Positions 23,868-30,880 of a stretch of 36,825 nucleotides of DNA are shown here, one piece after another. Every line of letters begins with the position of its first letter. Within the stretch, counting starts at the first letter, position 1. The notes under the pieces are model-generated. The model was not told the DNA's origin, did no database searches, and saw only the letters and a list, made by a program, of their open reading frames with translations. The DNA is from Planctomycetota bacterium (GTDB taxonomy: Bacteria > Planctomycetota > GCA-002687715), in NCBI GenBank assembly GCA_002683135.1, contig NYSS01000190.1:1-36825 (forward strand). Reading direction: 5' to 3'. A program made the position numbers and the translations under genes.

Positions 23868-24499
23868 TACGCCACCAACTCCGCTGCGAGTTCCTGAATC
23901 TCTGCCTTGGCCTTCGGGTTGCTCCACTCGACCACGCCGAGCCCTTCACCCACCACGTCGCGGTACGCCTTGCGCTCGTAGATGACCGTCTCCAGGGGCC
24001 GGATACGGGGGTAGTCGGCCAGGTACTCCCCCGCGTCGGTGCGCTCGGTGATGTTCGGGTTGGAGGGCGCCTGTGTGATCAGTCCGCGCACGTCCAGCTC
24101 GGGGTTGAAGTCGAGGGCCTGGTCGATGACTTCGGTCATGTGGCCGAGCGTGTCGAGGTCGAGCTGGCTGGGACGGACGACGACGACGAGCTTGTCGGCG
24201 GCCGTCATTCCGGTGCGCATCTCCTTGCTATCCTTGCCGGCGACGTCGACGATCACGACGTCATAGCGGGTGGCGAGGTCTTGCAGGGTCTGGTGGATGC
24301 TGCCGATCTTCTCGACGCACGCGATCGCGGGCTCGTGGCCTTGCTCTTCGCGGTCGGCGTGCCACCTGGCCGCCGAGCGTTGTGGGTCGGCGTCGACGAG
24401 GCAGACGTCATCACCGCGTCGGGCGTACTCCACGGCGAGGTTGACGGCGATGGTCGTCTTGCCGGGACCGCCCTTCTGGCTTCCGACGAGAATGATCAT
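23867..24499 (-). CDS. parA: plasmid partition ATPase ParA (short, type Ib-like)
   Basis: 210 residues with the deviant Walker A motif SQKGGPGKTTIAVNLA at the N-terminus, the Walker A-prime VDADPQRSA and Walker B VVIVDVAGKD. It lacks the N-terminal DNA-binding extension of type Ia, so the small partner probably autoregulates. ParA positions plasmid copies by binding the nucleoid in an ATP-dependent way. A cluster of TGATATC-type repeats lies just upstream of its ATG. Confidence 0.92.
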   Translation of the reverse strand: MIILVGSQKGGPGKTTIAVNLAVEYARRGDDVCLVDADPQRSAARWHADREEQGHEPAIACVEKIGSIHQTLQDLATRYDVVIVDVAGKDSKEMRTGMTAADKLVVVVRPSQLDLDTLGHMTEVIDQALDFNPELDVRGLITQAPSNPNITERTDAGEYLADYPRIRPLETVIYERKAYRDVVGEGLGVVEWSNPKAKAEIQELAAELVA

Positions 24500-24531
24500 G
24501 CTTGCACTCTACTTTCGATGTGGTAGCGGTT

Positions 24532-24674
24532 CGGTATCAACACGGTTTCAGACCGATAGCGCCTGCAGACCAGTAGCATTCTGACACTGTTCTAATATCA
24601 GAGTGCCATGCTATCGCAGTGATTGCAGGGTGAAACTTTAGTGATATTACTAAGCGATTTCAGGTTGATATCGG
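24532..24674. repeat. repeat cluster upstream of parA (putative centromere/operator)
   Basis: An AT-richer segment holding CGGTATCAAC (24532-24541), CGATAGCG (about 24553-24560), CTAATATCAGA (24592-24602), CTATCGCAGTGAT (24611-24623), AGTGATATTACT (24640-24651) and GGTTGATATCGG (24663-24674). The first and last are near inverted copies of each other. This density of related short repeats before a short parA is typical of parS plus the par promoter. The exact unit is not defined. Confidence 0.55.
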
Positions 24675-24683
24675 TGGGGGAGC

Positions 24684-24703
24684 GCGAGGGGACCACCCCT
24701 CGC
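24684..24703 (-). terminator. GCGAGGGG hairpin ending the ardC operon
   Basis: GCGAGGGG (24684-24691), loop ACCA and CCCCTCGC (24696-24703) form a perfect 8-bp stem with a tetraloop, 68 bases past the stop at 24771 in the minus direction. A near-identical hairpin with the same flank is at 26224-26245. Confidence 0.65.
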
Positions 24704-24770
24704 CGGCCGACCGGAGGGAGGCCGCGGGGGGCTGGGGGAGGGACGGATGATGCCGCCCCTCCCTGCGCTG

Positions 24771-24971
24771 TCACTCGGTGGTGCGGGTCAGCGTGTCGAC
24801 GAACGTGACATACTCGGGTCCGTCGATGGTGGCGGTGTGGGCCAGGTCGTAGCCGGCGCGGGCGTAGTCCGCGAGTTCCTGCGCCCGGTATCCGATCTGA
24901 CGACTCTTGGCCACGGTGTCGGCGTCGCTCTTGGTGACGCGGTTCTCGATGACCTGGATGCTCTGGCTCAT
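24771..24971 (-). CDS. small hypothetical protein downstream of ardC
   Basis: 66 residues, charged and helical at the N-terminus (SIQVIENRVTKSDADTVAKSR), then GYRAQELADYARAGYDLAHTAT. GAGAGGA lies upstream of the ATG. It starts 18 bases after the ardC stop and probably shares its transcript. No family recognised. Confidence 0.55.
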   Translation of the reverse strand: MSQSIQVIENRVTKSDADTVAKSRQIGYRAQELADYARAGYDLAHTATIDGPEYVTFVDTLTRTTE

Positions 24972-24989
24972 GGGTGTGTCCTCTCGTTC

Positions 24990-25877
24990 TCAGGCGGCGA
25001 CGGGCGCGGGGGTGTCGGTGGTGATCGCGTCGGCCAGGGCGTGCGCGGTGCGCAGCACATTCGCCGCAGTGGCTTTGACGGTGTCGGCGTCGCATTTGCT
25101 CCATCCGGCGACGTAGCCGACGCTGTAGGCGCTGGTGTCCAGGCCGAGAATCCCGGCGACGATGTAGGCGACGCTCTCGGCTTCGGTTTCTTTGATCCCG
25201 CGGTGCTCGACGTACTCGGCGTGATCTTCCTCGGCGTGCAGGATGACGTGTGCCGCCTCATGCAGTGCGGTCTTTGCGGCCTGGGCGGGGGAGAGGTCGG
25301 CGTCGATGACAACGCGGCGGCTGTCGTCGGTGGTGGTGTAGCCGTTGGCGGCTCCAGGGATGCTCTCGCGCTCGACGGTCCATCCCTTACCGGTGAGATA
25401 GTCGACCACGGCGTCGAGGATGCCCGCGGGGTCGTCCCCGGTGAGCTGGTGCGCGATGTCGCTGGGGTCGCCTGCTGCGGGGTCGATGAGGTCGGTCTGG
25501 CTCATGTCGAACACGGACACGGGGAAGAACCGCACGCGGCGCTGTTCTTCTTCTTCGCCGGTCTGCTCGTTCTCGACCGTTTCGCGGATGTCGCGGCCGC
25601 CGAAGATGCGGATTCCGCGCTCACCCTTGCGCACCTGGCGGTTGAGGCTCTGCCACGTCCGGTATCCGGCGACGTGGGTTGCCTCGGGGCTCTGCGCGAA
25701 GATCAGCAGCAGGTTTCCCAGGCTGTAGCGGTGGAACGCCTGAGCGAACGCGAGGAACCGCGTCCACGTCTCGGAGTCGCGCAGCGCTTCGATCTGCTCG
25801 GCGATCGTCTCGTGCAGCGCCTCGGCCTCGGCTCGGCGTTCCTCGGTGCTCTTGCGGGTGGTGACTTTGCGGGTCAT
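24990..25877 (-). CDS. ardC: ArdC-like antirestriction protein
   Basis: 295 residues. The N-terminal half is an ArdC-type single-strand DNA-binding domain (FHRYSLGNLLLIFAQSPEATHVAGYRTW, VRKGERGIRIFG). The C-terminal half has a zinc-metallopeptidase signature, HEAAH at about 206-210, with acidic residues near 230-234 (KETEAESVAYIV). ArdC proteins protect entering plasmid DNA against host restriction, and such genes are typical of plasmid leading regions. GGAGAGA precedes the ATG, and leader element B lies immediately upstream. Confidence 0.85.
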   Translation of the reverse strand: MTRKVTTRKSTEERRAEAEALHETIAEQIEALRDSETWTRFLAFAQAFHRYSLGNLLLIFAQSPEATHVAGYRTWQSLNRQVRKGERGIRIFGGRDIRETVENEQTGEEEEQRRVRFFPVSVFDMSQTDLIDPAAGDPSDIAHQLTGDDPAGILDAVVDYLTGKGWTVERESIPGAANGYTTTDDSRRVVIDADLSPAQAAKTALHEAAHVILHAEEDHAEYVEHRGIKETEAESVAYIVAGILGLDTSAYSVGYVAGWSKCDADTVKATAANVLRTAHALADAITTDTPAPVAA

Positions 25878-25905
25878 GGCTCTCTCCTTCCATCAACCCC
25901 TCACG

Positions 25906-26107
25906 TTTTCTTGCCGTGAAGGCGACTTGTCGCCGCTAGGGAGTGCCGGGTGGAGTGCAACCCGTCAGGGCGGTGGGGGAGAGAAGTTCGGCGCGATGGG
26001 AGGGAGCGCAGCGACCGCGTGCCGAAGTTGTCGGGGGAGCCGGCGGCGGAGCCGCTTGCCCGGAGGTCGGCCGACCGTATGCTGCCGAAGGCTTCACGGC
26101 AAGAAAA
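25906..26107 (-). promoter_or_regulatory. structured leader element B (upstream of ardC)
   Basis: About 202 bases bounded by a perfect 16-bp inverted repeat: TTTTCTTGCCGTGAAG (25906-25921) and CTTCACGGCAAGAAAA (26092-26107). An inner stem pairs TTCGGC (25987-25992) with GCCGAA (26021-26026) around a short loop containing GGGAGCGCAGCGA, a fragment also present in element A. The larger shared core of A, C and D is not conserved here, so this is a divergent member. A GGCCC/GGGCC hairpin (26111-26124) precedes it in the transcription direction. The rest of the 25878-26277 gap holds the TGATATCA site and the terminator at 26224. Confidence 0.6.
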
Positions 26108-26223
26108 TGGGGCCCGTCAGGGCCGTGCTGCCCGGCCTGTGGCCGGTCCGCTTCCGTGTGCTGGTGGGGTGCTGGCATCGTGCCTGCATTGTGATATCAG
26201 TGTGCATTCATCGGCGGGGGAGC

Positions 26224-26245
26224 GCGAGGGGGACGGCCCCCTCGC
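26224..26245 (-). terminator. GCGAGGGGG hairpin ending the parB-like operon
   Basis: GCGAGGGGG (26224-26232), loop ACGG and CCCCCTCGC (26237-26245): a perfect 9-bp stem with a tetraloop, 33 bases past the stop at 26278. It shares stem, GGGGGAGC flank and a nearby TGATATC motif with the hairpin at 24684. Confidence 0.65.
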
Positions 26246-26277
26246 CGACGATCGCGGAGCGGGGCCGTCGACGTCCG

Positions 26278-26484
26278 CTATGGGTGGGATTCGGTGACGG
26301 TGTAGCCGGGGATCTCGCCGTCCTGCATCGCGTGAATCTCGTCGATCATGTCGTTCATCACGTCGTGCTGGTCGAACGGGGGCAGACCGTCGTCCCAGCT
26401 CGCGCCGAGCTGCGCGTCGGCCCAGAGGGACACGAGCCGGACGTCGGTGTCGGCGGTGAAGGTGTCGCCTTCGGGTGTGGTCAT
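26278..26484 (-). CDS. small acidic hypothetical protein
   Basis: 68 residues, strongly acidic with many Asp (DQHDVMNDMIDEIHAMQDGEIPG). No family recognised. The ribosome site is weak (GGAG 15 bases upstream), so translation may depend on the parB-like gene that ends 63 bases before it. Small acidic proteins beside antirestriction genes can be DNA mimics, but nothing specific supports that here. Confidence 0.5.
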   Translation of the reverse strand: MTTPEGDTFTADTDVRLVSLWADAQLGASWDDGLPPFDQHDVMNDMIDEIHAMQDGEIPGYTVTESHP

Positions 26485-26547
26485 GGTGAGGATGTGTGTC
26501 TCCGGGGGAGTTGGGAGAGGGGGCCGCGTCGGCCCCCTCCGGTGGGG

Positions 26548-27954
26548 TTACTCCTCGGCGTCGCCGTCGTAGTCCTCGGCGTAGTCGTCGGTCGGGTCGT
26601 CAGTCGCGTCGGTGGCGCTGGTGACGATCTGCTCGACCTCGCTCAGCCCGTAGCCCCATGCGGCGAGTTGGGTGAAGTAGGCCCGGTCGGTGGGGGAGGG
26701 GTGCCGCCAGGTCTGCTTGCTGGTGATGTTCTCCACGGCTCCGAGCACGACAGCCAGCGCCACCTGCTGCGCTTTCCCGGGGGTGTGCTCGACGAGGCCG
26801 GCGAGCTTGTCGGCCTCCCCGTAGCCGCCTCGCTCGATGCTCAGGAGTTCGTGCGCGAGGGTGTTGCCATCGCGGGTGGCCAGGCTCACGGCCTGCCGGT
26901 GCAGGGTGAGGCCGGTGGCGATCACCGCGGCGGCATCTTTCGGGAGCGTCTTCCGGGACAGGAACGCGGTGAGCCATTCGCGGCGCACGACCTCGGCGGA
27001 TGCCCAGGCCTTGTTGTTGGCGATCAGTGTTCGGCGCTCGGCCTTCTGCTCGTCGGTCATCGGCCCGCTGTTGCTGCCGGAGCCGGTGGCCTTGCGGAAT
27101 CCTGCGGCTTTCGGGTCGCGGAGGTAGTAGGTCACGTCGGCTTTGCCGGTGATGTAGACCCGGACGAACGCGGCCCGGCCCGCGGCGTTCTCGATGTGCT
27201 CGACGGTGGCTTGGTCGCCTTCGGCGGTGACGAGTTCGCTGAGCCGCGTGTAGTCGGTTTCGTAGTAGCCGCGGTCGCGGTCGAGGACGTCGAAGCCGCG
27301 GGCTGTCAGGTCCGCCTCGGTGTCGGCCTTGACCTTCGCGCGTGCCCGGTCGTCCCTGGCGCGCTGCGCGGTGTGGGCGAACTGTGCGGGGTCGTGGGTG
27401 GCCACGTCGATCAGCTGCGCTCGGGCCTCGGGGTCGTCGTCGAATTCGATGAGGACGGCGGCCTGGTCGAGGGTCAGCGTGTGCTCGTGGATCGCGGAGG
27501 CGGCTGTGGCGTTCTCGGCCACGGCGAGGGCGGTCTTGACCTCTTTGGCCTTGGTGCCGGTGCGCTTGGCGATAGCGGTGACGCTCATCCCCTCGAACGC
27601 GAGTTGCTGGAACGCGGCGGCTCGGTCGCCGTCGGTGAGGGCTTCGCGCTGGTCGTTCTCGACCATCTGCTGGATGATGCGTTCCGCGGTGGCCTCGTCC
27701 GCGTCGACGATGTAGACGGGGATCGTGCTCACGCCTGCTTCTCGGGCGGCGAGGGTGCGTCGCTGTCCGGCTCGCACGAGGATGTTCCCCTGTGCGTCTC
27801 GGCGCGCCAGCACGGGGGTGAGCACCCCGTTTTCTCGGACGCTCTGCACGAACGCGGCCGTCAGTGGTGCGCTGGGCCTGACGTTGGCCTCGATGACGAG
27901 GGTCTGCGGGTCGATGTGCTCGACGGTTCCGGTGTGGATGGTGGTGTCAGCCAT
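26548..27954 (-). CDS. ParB/Srx-domain plasmid protein
   Basis: 468 residues. The N-terminal ParB/sulfiredoxin-like domain shows VIEANVRPSAPLTAAFVQSVRENGVLTPVLARR and the VRAGQRRTLAAREAG box. A helix-turn-helix region follows (FEGMSVTAIAKRTGTKAKEVKTALAV). The long C-terminal part is unassigned and ends in an acidic tail. No parA is adjacent, so it is not a standard partition partner; plasmid proteins of this type occur next to ardC/ssb in leading regions. The ATG at 27954 follows GGGAGAGAG. Leader element C lies directly upstream. Confidence 0.8.
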   Translation of the reverse strand: MADTTIHTGTVEHIDPQTLVIEANVRPSAPLTAAFVQSVRENGVLTPVLARRDAQGNILVRAGQRRTLAAREAGVSTIPVYIVDADEATAERIIQQMVENDQREALTDGDRAAAFQQLAFEGMSVTAIAKRTGTKAKEVKTALAVAENATAASAIHEHTLTLDQAAVLIEFDDDPEARAQLIDVATHDPAQFAHTAQRARDDRARAKVKADTEADLTARGFDVLDRDRGYYETDYTRLSELVTAEGDQATVEHIENAAGRAAFVRVYITGKADVTYYLRDPKAAGFRKATGSGSNSGPMTDEQKAERRTLIANNKAWASAEVVRREWLTAFLSRKTLPKDAAAVIATGLTLHRQAVSLATRDGNTLAHELLSIERGGYGEADKLAGLVEHTPGKAQQVALAVVLGAVENITSKQTWRHPSPTDRAYFTQLAAWGYGLSEVEQIVTSATDATDDPTDDYAEDYDGDAEE

Positions 27955-27977
27955 GATCTGTTCTCTCTCCCGATCAA

Positions 27978-28144
27978 CTGTTTTGTTCGCCTGTCTGGCA
28001 AGAGGATCGTTTGAGAGCGCAGCGGCGGGAGTGCCGGGTCGTGGAATACCGGACCGACCGCAGCGAGCGAGGATATGCCGCGAAAGCCCGGCACGGCAGC
28101 CGTGGAGCGAACTACGATTCGGCGGCCAGGCAGACGGACAACAG
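27978..28144 (-). promoter_or_regulatory. structured leader element C (upstream of the parB-like gene)
   Basis: About 167 bases. The ends are inverted repeats: CTGTTTTGTTCGCCTGTCTG starting at 27978 and its near-complement at 28125-28144. The inner stem GTGCCGGG (28031-28038)/CCCGGCAC (28087-28094) is a perfect 8 bp, different in sequence from the equivalent stems of A and D. The loop carries the conserved core, on the minus strand GGCTTTCGCGGCATATCC and GGTATTCCACG. GCCGCGTAGCGGCTCC (28155-28170) precedes it as in A. Nothing else is visible in the 27955-28214 gap. Confidence 0.72.
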
Positions 28145-28214
28145 ACAAGCCCTGGCCGCGTAGCGGCTCCGTTCATCGGTGCAGCTCGTGCGCCGATCGC
28201 GCTCGAGCGCGGTT

Positions 28215-30230
28215 CTACGCCGCGGCGAGAGCGGTGGCGGGGGAGAGGATGCCGGCGTCGACGAGACGGAGCGCTTCTTTGTGGTCGGCACGGCCGTCAG
28301 GGCCTCGCGGGTACCGCGAGTAGTCGGGACGATCGTTCTGGGCGAACAGGGCGACACCGGATGGGACTCGACGGCCTCGGCGCTTCTTGTTCGGTTTCCG
28401 CATCCAGGTCAGCTCAGCGTTCCACCACTCCCACCGGCCGCGCTCGGCACCGTAGCGGGCTCGACGGGCCTCCAGGTAGCCGACAACGTCGAGGGCGTCG
28501 GCGGCAGCGTCCAGCGCCGTGGTGTCGCCTCGACTCCATCCGGCGCCACCACGGCGGGCCAGGCGGTGGAACCGGAGCCGGTGTAGCGCGACCCGGATGC
28601 GTGCGGCGTCTAAGCCGGTCCGGTGCACCAGGTCCTCGATTGTCGTGGCGGCTGCCTCTGGAAGATGCTTGAACACGAGGCCCGCGGTGCGGCCCAGGCT
28701 GCGCGGGGCGGCGAACGTATCGTGCGTGAGCGCGCGGAGCTCAGCGGTGAGTCGGGTGGTCCAGTAGCTGGCGTTGAGCGGGGGGCGGGTGGGGGCGGGG
28801 GCGGGGCGTGCAAGCACTTGTGTCCGGTTACGGTCGTCCGGGTCTGTGGAGAACCGTTCGGAGAGTCGGTAGCGCTGCCCGTGGGGGGCGGCGACGTCTC
28901 CGACGCGGACGATCCACGCGGACTCCGGGTCGTCGTCGACGACGGGGCGTGTGAGCGCCTGGAGCGCGGTGTGGACGGTGGTTCGGCCGTAGCCTGTGTC
29001 GGCCGAGAGGCGTCGCACGTCGGCTTCTACGACCAGCTGTGCGGACTGGGCGATGTAGAGGCAGAGGGCGTCAAGGACGGCACGGGTGCTGTGCGTCCCT
29101 GTGCTGCGGCGCGCAGCCGATGATGCCCGGTCCGCGCCCCACAGGCCCGGCATGGCGTCTGCGCGCTCCTGAGCGCGTTCTACGGCCGCGAGGGCGGTGT
29201 TCGCTCGGGCGAGGTAGTTGGTGTCGTCGCCGGTGCCGTTGAGCGGGTGAGCGGCGACGTAGCGGACGGCGTTGTTCCAGGCGGCGTCCAGGGTTCGGAT
29301 GCGGCCGCGCTCGGTGCGGGGGATGCGATCGCGGCCGTTCCTGCCGCGCAGCGTGCGGACGTGCTCGAACGCGGGCGCGTCGACGACGGCCAGGACGTCC
29401 GCGTATCGCCAGCGAGAGTGCGCGCAGCCGGCGAGGACGGCGGCGAGGGTGTAGGACGTGTCCGCGCCCGGGGCGCTGTGCAGCATCGCGTCGACGCGGG
29501 CCGTGAGGGGCCGTCTGGGGCCGGCGATGTAGGGGTGGCCATCGTCGTCGACGGCCATGCCGCGCAGGAGGCCCATCGTGGGCGACGGCAGCTCGGCGCC
29601 GGCGTCGACGAGGAACGCGGTGAGGTCGGTGATCGCGTCGAGGGGCACGGTGCAGCTGGTGAGGGCTGTGAGCGGCCCTTGGGCCACGGATACACCGCCG
29701 AGGCGGTGGGGGGCTCCGGGCGGCCGCACACAGCCGGTGGCGGGGTTGGTCAGGGGAGTGGGATCGAGGGAGGGGAGCAGTTGGGTTGCGAGGAGCGCGA
29801 GATCTCGAACGAGGGCGGCGTCGACGGATTCGGCCATGCCGATCCAGACGTGGCGGCCGCCGGTGGGGCCGGATGCGCAGATCAGGTGTGCGACGTTCAG
29901 CTCGTCGAGCCAGTGGGAGAGTCGGCCGGCGTCGTAGGGGGCGTTGCCCCGGGAGCTGTCGAAGTCGAAGCAGAGGTAGGCGTAGCGCTGTCGGTCGCCA
30001 GAGAGGTACATCGCCCAGGGTGTGCGGGGCGGCAGCTCGTTCACCGAGCACTCGTGGTCGTACTCGTTCAGGACCTCGCCGGATGCGAGCTGCGCGGCCG
30101 CGCGCACGTGCTCGCGGGGGCTGAGCGCGCGCGTGAGGACCCACGCGGATGCCAGGTCAGGCTCCGACACGCCGGAATCTACACGCGCAACACTGCCGTT
30201 AACGCATGCACTTGGTATAGTCAGTCGCAT
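28215..30230 (-). CDS. plasmid replication protein with AEP-type primase domain
   Basis: 671 residues from the ATG at 30230. The primase-polymerase (AEP) motifs are YLCFDFDSSRG (metal-binding Asp residues at about 89-91) and SGPTGGRHVWIG (nucleotide-binding His near 127). The middle and C-terminal parts have winged-helix segments (SADTGYGRTTVHTALQALTR, LVHRTGLDAARIRVALHRLR) and a basic tail. It probably initiates or primes plasmid replication. The start is uncertain: AAGGAG directly abuts this ATG, and a GTG at 30170 (651 residues) is the alternative. The leader is covered by an apparent antisense RNA. Confidence 0.75.
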   Translation of the reverse strand: MRLTIPSACVNGSVARVDSGVSEPDLASAWVLTRALSPREHVRAAAQLASGEVLNEYDHECSVNELPPRTPWAMYLSGDRQRYAYLCFDFDSSRGNAPYDAGRLSHWLDELNVAHLICASGPTGGRHVWIGMAESVDAALVRDLALLATQLLPSLDPTPLTNPATGCVRPPGAPHRLGGVSVAQGPLTALTSCTVPLDAITDLTAFLVDAGAELPSPTMGLLRGMAVDDDGHPYIAGPRRPLTARVDAMLHSAPGADTSYTLAAVLAGCAHSRWRYADVLAVVDAPAFEHVRTLRGRNGRDRIPRTERGRIRTLDAAWNNAVRYVAAHPLNGTGDDTNYLARANTALAAVERAQERADAMPGLWGADRASSAARRSTGTHSTRAVLDALCLYIAQSAQLVVEADVRRLSADTGYGRTTVHTALQALTRPVVDDDPESAWIVRVGDVAAPHGQRYRLSERFSTDPDDRNRTQVLARPAPAPTRPPLNASYWTTRLTAELRALTHDTFAAPRSLGRTAGLVFKHLPEAAATTIEDLVHRTGLDAARIRVALHRLRFHRLARRGGAGWSRGDTTALDAAADALDVVGYLEARRARYGAERGRWEWWNAELTWMRKPNKKRRGRRVPSGVALFAQNDRPDYSRYPRGPDGRADHKEALRLVDAGILSPATALAAA
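30193..30221 (+). promoter_or_regulatory. extended -10 promoter of the antisense RNA
   Basis: TGGTATAGT (30213-30221) is an extended -10 box; CTGCCG (30193-30198) sits 17 bases upstream as a weak -35. It points away from rep, into the rep leader, with transcription expected to start near 30228. On the minus strand the same bases read TATACC and might serve rep. Confidence 0.5.
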
Positions 30231-30369
30231 CTCCTTCTGGGAACGACGAAGCCTCCGGCTTCACCGGCTCGGATTTGGAGGAATTAGCTCGGAGTCGACA
30301 GTTTGGCGACAGGAAACTCGGAGCTACGAAACTTGAGGGGCCCGCCGTAATGGCGGGCTCTTTCGTTTT
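30228..30369 (+). ncRNA. putative antisense (counter-transcribed) RNA of the rep leader
   Basis: About 140 nt between an extended -10 promoter and an intrinsic terminator, with no convincing coding frame. It contains a strong hairpin GAAGCC-TCC-GGCTTC near its 5' end and a repeated CTCGGAG motif, and its 5' part is complementary to the rep mRNA just before the rep start. Together with the CopG-like gene upstream of rep, this matches the copG/RNA II/repB arrangement of pMV158-type plasmids, where such an RNA limits rep translation. Existence of the RNA is predicted only. Confidence 0.5.
30340..30369 (+). terminator. intrinsic terminator of the antisense RNA
   Basis: GCCCGCC (30340-30346), loop GTAAT and GGCGGGC (30352-30358), followed by TCTTTCGTTTT on the plus strand: a strong stem plus U-rich tail. 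The minus strand lacks the T-run, so it acts in the plus direction. It ends at the stop codon of the CopG-like gene. Confidence 0.8.
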
Positions 30370-30604
30370 AAGCGGCGGGGATAGGCAGCTCCTCCTTCTG
30401 GGGACGCGGCGACGCGATGATCGGCAGTCGCCCGTTGTCCTCGACGAGCTGGTCTATGAGCGCTTCCAGGTAGTAGGCGATTGAGACACCGCTGCGCTCC
30501 GCAGCCTCCTGGACTTCGGCACGCGCTTCAGGGGAGACGCGGCCTTGCAGAAGGACGGTCGGGGCCCCGTCTGCGCGACGGGCCCGTCTCTTCATTGCAC
30601 TCAT
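30368..30604 (-). CDS. CopG/Arc-type ribbon-helix-helix protein (putative copy-number repressor)
   Basis: 78 residues. A basic N-terminus, then the ribbon-helix-helix pattern TVLLQGRVSPEARAEVQEAAERSGVSIAYYLEALIDQLV (strand, helix A, turn, helix B). GGAGG lies nine bases before the ATG at 30604. It is transcribed toward rep and ends 138 bases before it, the position of CopG in pMV158-family plasmids, where CopG represses the copG-rep promoter. The role is inferred from fold and position. Confidence 0.7.
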   Translation of the reverse strand: MSAMKRRARRADGAPTVLLQGRVSPEARAEVQEAAERSGVSIAYYLEALIDQLVEDNGRLPIIASPRPQKEELPIPAA

Positions 30605-30771
30605 GAGGTCAAGCCTCCCGGACAGTATGCATTCATGGCTGTTGGCTCGCGGCGTGTCGGTTATTCGCCTGGGGGACTGGTCTGGTTGCTGGTTTCGTCG
30701 AGACGTTCGCGGAGCTGCCACTTGTGGACGATCCACCGGCCGCCGACGAAGGAACCGGGGATGTCGCAGCG

Positions 30772-30820
30772 GCATCGCATCGGAGGATCGCACGGTGCAT
30801 CGCATTATCTGGAGTCGCAC
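30772..30820. repeat. direct repeats in the copG/wHTH divergent gap
   Basis: GCATCGCAT occurs at 30772-30780 and 30797-30805, each followed by TCGCAC (30788-30793 and 30815-30820), giving two repeat units 25-27 bases apart. The gap 30605-30880 is the divergent promoter region of the CopG-like gene and the plus-strand wHTH gene. The repeats could be operator sites or part of a replication origin. Confidence 0.45.
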
Positions 30821-30880
30821 CGCAAGTGAGATCCGAGGGTTTTTGAGAACGGTCCGGAGCCTGTGTGGTTTGATCAGGTC

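Noticed and set aside
25846-28014. 722-codon plus-strand open frame across the ardC/parB-like region
   Set aside because: It runs through two leader elements and antisense to a ParB-domain gene with clear motifs; the Gly/Val-rich product is typical of GC-driven shadows.
23207-28170. Leader elements as CRISPR repeats or insertion sequences
   Set aside because: No regular spacer array and no transposase; the copies sit at fixed distance before start codons and their terminal repeats differ between copies, unlike an IS family.
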